From contig JAFWQJ010000044.1 in NCBI GenBank assembly GCA_017545185.1, positions 1 through 43,059 of the forward strand: a DNA stretch of 43,059 nt, read 5' to 3'. Below, piece by piece: positions 39,647-43,059 of the stretch. The first letter of the stretch is position 1; each line of letters begins with the position of its first letter. Origin of the DNA: Oscillospiraceae bacterium (GTDB lineage Bacteria > Bacillota > Clostridia > Oscillospirales > Ruminococcaceae). A program made the position numbers and the translations under genes. The notes under the pieces are model-generated. The model did not search any database. It saw nothing but the letters and a program-made list of their open reading frames with translations, and was not told the origin of the DNA.

Positions 39647-41166
39647 AAGAACAGGATCTGCTGGAGGAGATCGGCAAGGTCTCCGAGGAGCTGATCGCGG
39701 CACACGCGCTGCCGGACGCAAAGCGGTACGGTGAGGGCGGTGCTGAACAGTCAGTCACTGCAAAGGAGCAAATTGTCATGAGCGAAAAGAAAACTGAATA
39801 TATCAAGAATCCGTTTATTCGCGCCCTGCCCGCGATCGCGGCTGCGGCGGCGGTGCTGGTCGCAGGCGTCATCATCCTGCCGAAAACCGGTCTGATGCGG
39901 ACACCGGCAACAAGCGTCGATTCCGAGGTCGAGACATCCGAGATCACCGAAACATCCGATTTCCGGCTGAAAATCAGCAAAGCGTGGATGAATGTCATTC
40001 CGGGGGCAGAGCTGGAGCATTCCGGCAATCTGGATGTGACGGCAGAGCTGGAATATGCCGGACAAGATGCCGCACCGACGGTCTGGTACGGCGGCTTCAC
40101 GCTGGAAAAAAACGGCAAACTTCTGTACGAAAATGTGGCTGACGGCGTGCAGCCGGAGCATTTTGAGAATCCGGCGGCTGAACCGGCAGAGAACGGTGCC
40201 GTGATCTATGACAAAGAGCCGGAGCCGCTTCCGGTCGCGTATTCCGCACAGGGCGCAGTTCCGCTTTCGATCCTTGCACCGGATCTGGATGCACACTGGA
40301 TTCAGAATGAGCCCGGTGATCTGATGCTGACAGTCTACTGCAGAGTCGGTTCCCCGGCTGCGGAGCCGATCACGGTCACTGCACCGGTCACAGATTATGA
40401 GGTCAGGGATTTTGAACCGACAGTGGCACTTCCGGATCTCAATAACTGGACGTATTACGATGCAAAGCAGCTGATCCAGGAGGCGGGGCTCTTAGTGGAC
40501 AAGCGCAGCGCATACAGCGATGAGATCCCGGAGGGACATGTCATCTCGACCGATCCGGAGCTGCCAGCCGAACTGGCCCCCGGCACGTATGTCCGCGTGA
40601 TCGTTTCCCTCGGATCAGGTCACAACATCATTCCTGTTCCGAACTTTACCGGCATGGACTGGGAGCTTGCCAAAACCATGGCAGACGGCATGGGGCTGAT
40701 CCTCGGAAAGAATCCGGTTCCGTCATCTGAACCGGAAGGCACGGTGCTGGCGCAGAGCATCGAAGTCGGTACGGAAGTCGCGGAGGACACCGTCATTGAC
40801 CTGGAGGTTTCCACGGGCAGCGAACAAAGCGAATTCCAGATCCGTACTTTCCGGATCCCGTTCCAGATCCCGACGGGCGTAACCGGCCAGTTCCATATCG
40901 AGCTTTACAAGGATGGCGAATGCGTCGAAACGGGCAGCAGCTTCGATCCGGAATATGCCGCCGGCACGACCTCGGTGGCTGTGACCGTTGAAAATGTCGC
41001 CGATGTGATCGCGTATCTGGTGAATGACAAAACCAGTGCAAAAGCGGAGATCGGAATCTGTCATCTTGATGCTTGGGACGGGAGTTTCTCCTTTGATAAA
41101 GAAATCAATATGGAGGAAGTGTTCCGGCAGGTCACGGAGACCGGCACATCTTCAGCGGATCAGTAA
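39643..41166 (+). CDS. PASTA-domain membrane protein, candidate anti-sigma factor
   Basis: The 507-residue protein has a cytoplasmic N-terminus (about 1-60) beginning KEQDLLEEIGKVSEELI, similar in style to short anti-sigma regions of clostridial ECF partners. One membrane helix follows (about 61-80). Then come an extracellular beta-rich region (about 85-260), two PASTA domains (about 262-327 and 328-393; DAKQLIQEAGL and ELAKTMADGMGLILG lines), and a C-terminal beta-rich region (394-507). PASTA domains in PknB-type kinases and PBPs sense peptidoglycan fragments or beta-lactams. No kinase domain is present. ATGA overlap with the ECF sigma suggests it holds or releases that sigma in response to a wall signal. 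The anti-sigma role is inferred. Confidence 0.78.
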   Translation: MKEQDLLEEIGKVSEELIAAHALPDAKRYGEGGAEQSVTAKEQIVMSEKKTEYIKNPFIRALPAIAAAAAVLVAGVIILPKTGLMRTPATSVDSEVETSEITETSDFRLKISKAWMNVIPGAELEHSGNLDVTAELEYAGQDAAPTVWYGGFTLEKNGKLLYENVADGVQPEHFENPAAEPAENGAVIYDKEPEPLPVAYSAQGAVPLSILAPDLDAHWIQNEPGDLMLTVYCRVGSPAAEPITVTAPVTDYEVRDFEPTVALPDLNNWTYYDAKQLIQEAGLLVDKRSAYSDEIPEGHVISTDPELPAELAPGTYVRVIVSLGSGHNIIPVPNFTGMDWELAKTMADGMGLILGKNPVPSSEPEGTVLAQSIEVGTEVAEDTVIDLEVSTGSEQSEFQIRTFRIPFQIPTGVTGQFHIELYKDGECVETGSSFDPEYAAGTTSVAVTVENVADVIAYLVNDKTSAKAEIGICHLDAWDGSFSFDKEINMEEVFRQVTETGTSSADQ

Positions 41167-41185
41167 ATGCATCTGAAAGCAGAGA

Positions 41186-41217
41186 CCCTGCCCGTTCGCG
41201 GGCGGGGCTTGCTTTTT
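41186..41217 (+). terminator. Strong terminator after the PASTA gene
   Basis: A 9-bp stem CCCTGCCCG/CGGGCGGGG with a TTCG loop is followed by CTTGCTTTTTT. It overlaps the -35 of the next promoter. Confidence 0.9.
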
Positions 41218-41237
41218 TACCGGATTTATGCTATACT
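41209..41237 (+). promoter_or_regulatory. Promoter of the aminopeptidase-rubredoxin genes
   Basis: TTGCTT (41209-41214) and TATACT (41232-41237) with 17-bp spacing. Confidence 0.65.
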
Positions 41238-41277
41238 GTATCTAAAATCGAACTGCACAAGAAATGAGTTGATCCAT

Positions 41278-42360
41278 TTGAACAGAATCCCTGCACTTTC
41301 TGCGATCCTGCGGGAGGAGGACGCAGATGCAATGCTCCTGACCGGCGAGGTCAATCTGACTTACATCACGCAGATGACGGGTCTGGAAGGGCAATGCCTG
41401 ATCCTGCCGGATGATACGGCAATTTTCGTGACCGACGGGCGTTATACCGAGGCCGCGGAGCAGAAGCTCATCCCGCGCGGTTTTACCGTGCTGACGCGCA
41501 GCAATATGAGCGCGATGTACGATTATCTGCGCAGCGTGCTGGAACAGCATGATATCCGCAGGCTGATGTATGAGGACGATGTGCTGACGGTCTCCGATTT
41601 TGCGCTGATGCGGGAGCAGCTGCAGCTTTCCTTTCAGCCGGTCGGCGACCGCATCAGGAAGCTCCGTGCGTGCAAATCACCGGAGGAGGTCGAATGCATC
41701 GTCAGGGCGCAGCGCATCGCGGAGGCGGCGCTCGAACGTCTGCTGCCGAAGCTGCACGCCGGCATCACGGAGCGCGAGGCAGCGGCCATGCTGAACTATT
41801 ATATGGCGCTGGGCGGCAGCGAAAAGCCTTCCTTTGATACGATCCTGCTGTTCGGCGAGAACACGAGCAAGCCGCACGGCGTACCCTCTGACCGCGCGCT
41901 GAAAGAGGGCGATTTTGTCCTCGCGGATTTCGGCGCGGTGTATCAGGGCTATCATTCCGATATGACGCGCACCGTCGCTTACGGCCATGCGACCGACGAG
42001 ATGCGGCAGGTCTACGAAACGGTGCTTGCTGCGCAGGAGGCTGCGATCAAAGCTGCAAGAGAGGGAATGCTCTGCTGCAATATGCATGAGGCTGCGGCCA
42101 ATGTGATCGCGGAGGCGGGCTACGGCGCATACTTCACCCATGCGCTCGGGCATTCGGTCGGGCTGGAGATCCACGAGACGCCGGTCGCGTCCCCGCGCTG
42201 CGAAAAGCCCCTGACCCGCGGCATCGTCATGACGGATGAGCCCGGAATCTATATGCCGGGAAAATTCGGCGTCCGCATTGAAGATATGCTGCTCATTGAA
42301 GGCGATACACCGCGCAATCTGACGGCGTTCCCGAAAACGCTGCGGATCCTGCCGGTCTGA
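41278..42360 (+). CDS. M24 family Xaa-Pro aminopeptidase
   Basis: The 360-residue cytoplasmic peptidase removes N-terminal residues preceding proline. It has a creatinase-like N-terminal domain (about 1-130) and a pita-bread catalytic domain. The five metal ligands are visible: two Asp in ADFGAVYQGYHSDMTRT, His in THALGHSVGLEIHE, Glu in TDEPGIYMPG and Glu in GVRIEDMLLIEG. The start is probably TTG at 41278 (protein begins with Asn-Arg-Ile-Pro), which gives the usual family length. An ATG at 41167 lies before the promoter and is rejected. The ribosome site is weak. A rubredoxin gene follows after 33 bases. Confidence 0.92.
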   Translation: MNRIPALSAILREEDADAMLLTGEVNLTYITQMTGLEGQCLILPDDTAIFVTDGRYTEAAEQKLIPRGFTVLTRSNMSAMYDYLRSVLEQHDIRRLMYEDDVLTVSDFALMREQLQLSFQPVGDRIRKLRACKSPEEVECIVRAQRIAEAALERLLPKLHAGITEREAAAMLNYYMALGGSEKPSFDTILLFGENTSKPHGVPSDRALKEGDFVLADFGAVYQGYHSDMTRTVAYGHATDEMRQVYETVLAAQEAAIKAAREGMLCCNMHEAAANVIAEAGYGAYFTHALGHSVGLEIHETPVASPRCEKPLTRGIVMTDEPGIYMPGKFGVRIEDMLLIEGDTPRNLTAFPKTLRILPV

Positions 42361-42393
42361 TATCCCGATTCTGACGGAAAGGAGGAACCTGCC

Positions 42394-42549
42394 ATGAAAT
42401 ATGTCTGCTCTGTCTGCGGTTATGTCTATGACGAGGCAGCCGGCGATCCGGACAACGGCATCGAGGCCGGCACCAAGTTTGAGGATCTGCCGGAGGATTT
42501 CGTATGTCCGCTCTGCGGCGTCGGCAAGGATATGTTCGAGGCTGAATAA
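42394..42549 (+). CDS. Rubredoxin
   Basis: The 51-residue protein has the two CxxCG iron ligands, [14 protein letters not shown] and [12 protein letters not shown], with the [19 protein letters not shown] segment between, exactly the rubredoxin pattern. It carries single electrons, in anaerobes often for oxygen or peroxide detoxification. The ATG at 42394 follows AAAGGAGG. It is co-transcribed with the M24 gene and closed by a long stem terminator. Confidence 0.97.
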   Translation: MKYVCSVCGYVYDEAAGDPDNGIEAGTKFEDLPEDFVCPLCGVGKDMFEAE

Positions 42550-42573
42550 GCGATCTGAACGAATAACAGAAAA

Positions 42574-42618
42574 CAGCCCGGCCGTACACGCGAATGCGCA
42601 TACGGCCGGGCTGCTGTT
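42574..42618 (+). terminator. Terminator of the rubredoxin gene
   Basis: A perfect 13-bp stem, CAGCCCGGCCGTA (42574-42586) with TACGGCCGGGCTG (42601-42613), is followed by CTGTT. Confidence 0.82.
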
Positions 42619-42639
42619 ATGAATCGAGGACTTTATTAT

Positions 42640-43013
42640 AAGAGAATGTCGGAATTATGGGGGCGGGTCGGACTTTGCGTCCAAGGGCTCCCGCCCTTTG
42701 GAAACCTGTACGCGCAGAAAGCTGACGGCTGACTTTGTCAGCCTGACGCTTTCGCGCGCTGCGGATCGCTCTGCGATCCGCCTAGGGAGGCCCTCTCTTA
42801 CAGGGCCCCCCTCTCATAAAAACGCTCCTCCGGAGCGTTTTTATGATTCACCCCTGCGGTGCGCCTGACGATAAGGGGGAGTTTCGCACTCTGCGGAGTG
42901 CGACGAGAGGCTCCGCCCCTCGACCCCGCAAACTTTTGAAAAAGTTTGATCAAAACTTTCATTTTTGTCCGCATAATGGGGAGTGGACGACAGTGACGGC
43001 GGGTACGGATTCC
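42640..43013. repeat. Composite intergenic repeat, right copy
   Basis: No gene is seen. The segment 42712-42783 has AGAAAGC/GACGGCTGAC/GTCAGCCTGAC/GCTTTCGCG arms resembling those at 6184-6233, then GCGGATCG-CTCT-GCGATCCGC. A terminator-like hairpin (AAAAACGCTCC-TCC-GGAGCGTTTTT) lies at 42818-42842. The segment 42874-42959 repeats 6344-6428 in the same orientation, including CCCCTCGACCCCGCAAAC and the alternating AAACTTTT motifs. Confidence 0.75.
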
Positions 43014-43059
43014 ATGCTCGTTGAAGATACGACATCGAATGTCTACTACAGATTCATTG
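43014..43059 (+). CDS. Possible start of a gene running off the right edge
   Basis: An open frame starts at ATG 43014 (MLVEDTTSNVYYRFI) and is still open at the window end. The ribosome site is weak (CGGAT). There are too few residues to identify it, and it may not be real. Confidence 0.2.
   Translation, partial: MLVEDTTSNVYYRFI

Overview
The window looks like a chromosomal segment of a cellulosome-producing, spore-lineage gut Firmicute of the Ruminococcaceae/Oscillospiraceae (Ruminococcus-like, R. champanellensis type). The main evidence is four secreted proteins with complete or partial dockerin repeats, one of them a GH10 xylanase. Further support comes from the rpsT/gpr neighbourhood typical of spore-forming Firmicutes, AGGAGG-type ribosome binding sites, strong sigma-A promoters (TTGACA-17-TATAAT) and a visibly GC-rich composition. 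The genus is an inference; no 16S gene is present.

Layout. Positions 0.3-6.0 kb hold a membrane-anchored hypothetical gene, a BspA-type leucine-rich-repeat dockerin protein, a small membrane protein and a CBM-GH10-dockerin xylanase. Positions 6.1-6.6 kb are a composite intergenic repeat. Positions 6.6-22.1 kb are a long minus-strand block that reads, in transcription order: three membrane proteins sharing an EG(Y/F)PxF motif, comM, a YezG-like immunity gene, a rodA/ftsW-type gene, a small membrane protein, a D-2-hydroxyacid dehydrogenase, proB, proA, a Pro/Glu-rich membrane protein, two M16 peptidase-like genes, lgt and folD. Positions 22.2-27.3 kb (plus) carry an EFR1-type ferredoxin, a YfhO-type membrane protein and a ROK regulator behind four PhoP-like boxes. 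Positions 27.4-31.0 kb hold a second LRR protein with half a dockerin, a headless secreted-protein gene and a cysteine-peptidase-like dockerin protein. Positions 31-38.2 kb hold recQ, a second YezG-like gene between inverted repeats, rpsT, gpr-DUF421-DUF4363, a small membrane gene and mnmA. Positions 38.2-42.6 kb hold a putative SAM methyltransferase, an ECF sigma factor overlapping a PASTA-domain membrane protein, an M24 aminopeptidase and a rubredoxin. The window ends in a second copy of the composite repeat.

Most genes are housekeeping: proline synthesis, folate C1, lipoprotein lipidation, cell-wall elongation, tRNA thiolation, DNA repair. The accessory layer is (a) secreted dockerin proteins for plant fibre, (b) two toxin-less YezG-like immunity genes next to repeats, (c) a possible PASTA-sensing ECF sigma module and (d) at least two families of dispersed non-coding repeats. 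Copies of one repeat family seem to have remodelled genes: one supplies the C-terminus and stop codon of MnmA, one sits exactly where a dockerin is cut in half and the next gene lacks its start, and two in inverted orientation bracket an immunity gene.

The candidates for something new are the repeat-bracketed immunity cassette, the ECF/PASTA pair and the 11-bp-phased box array ahead of the ROK gene. All are sequence-based inferences without database searches.
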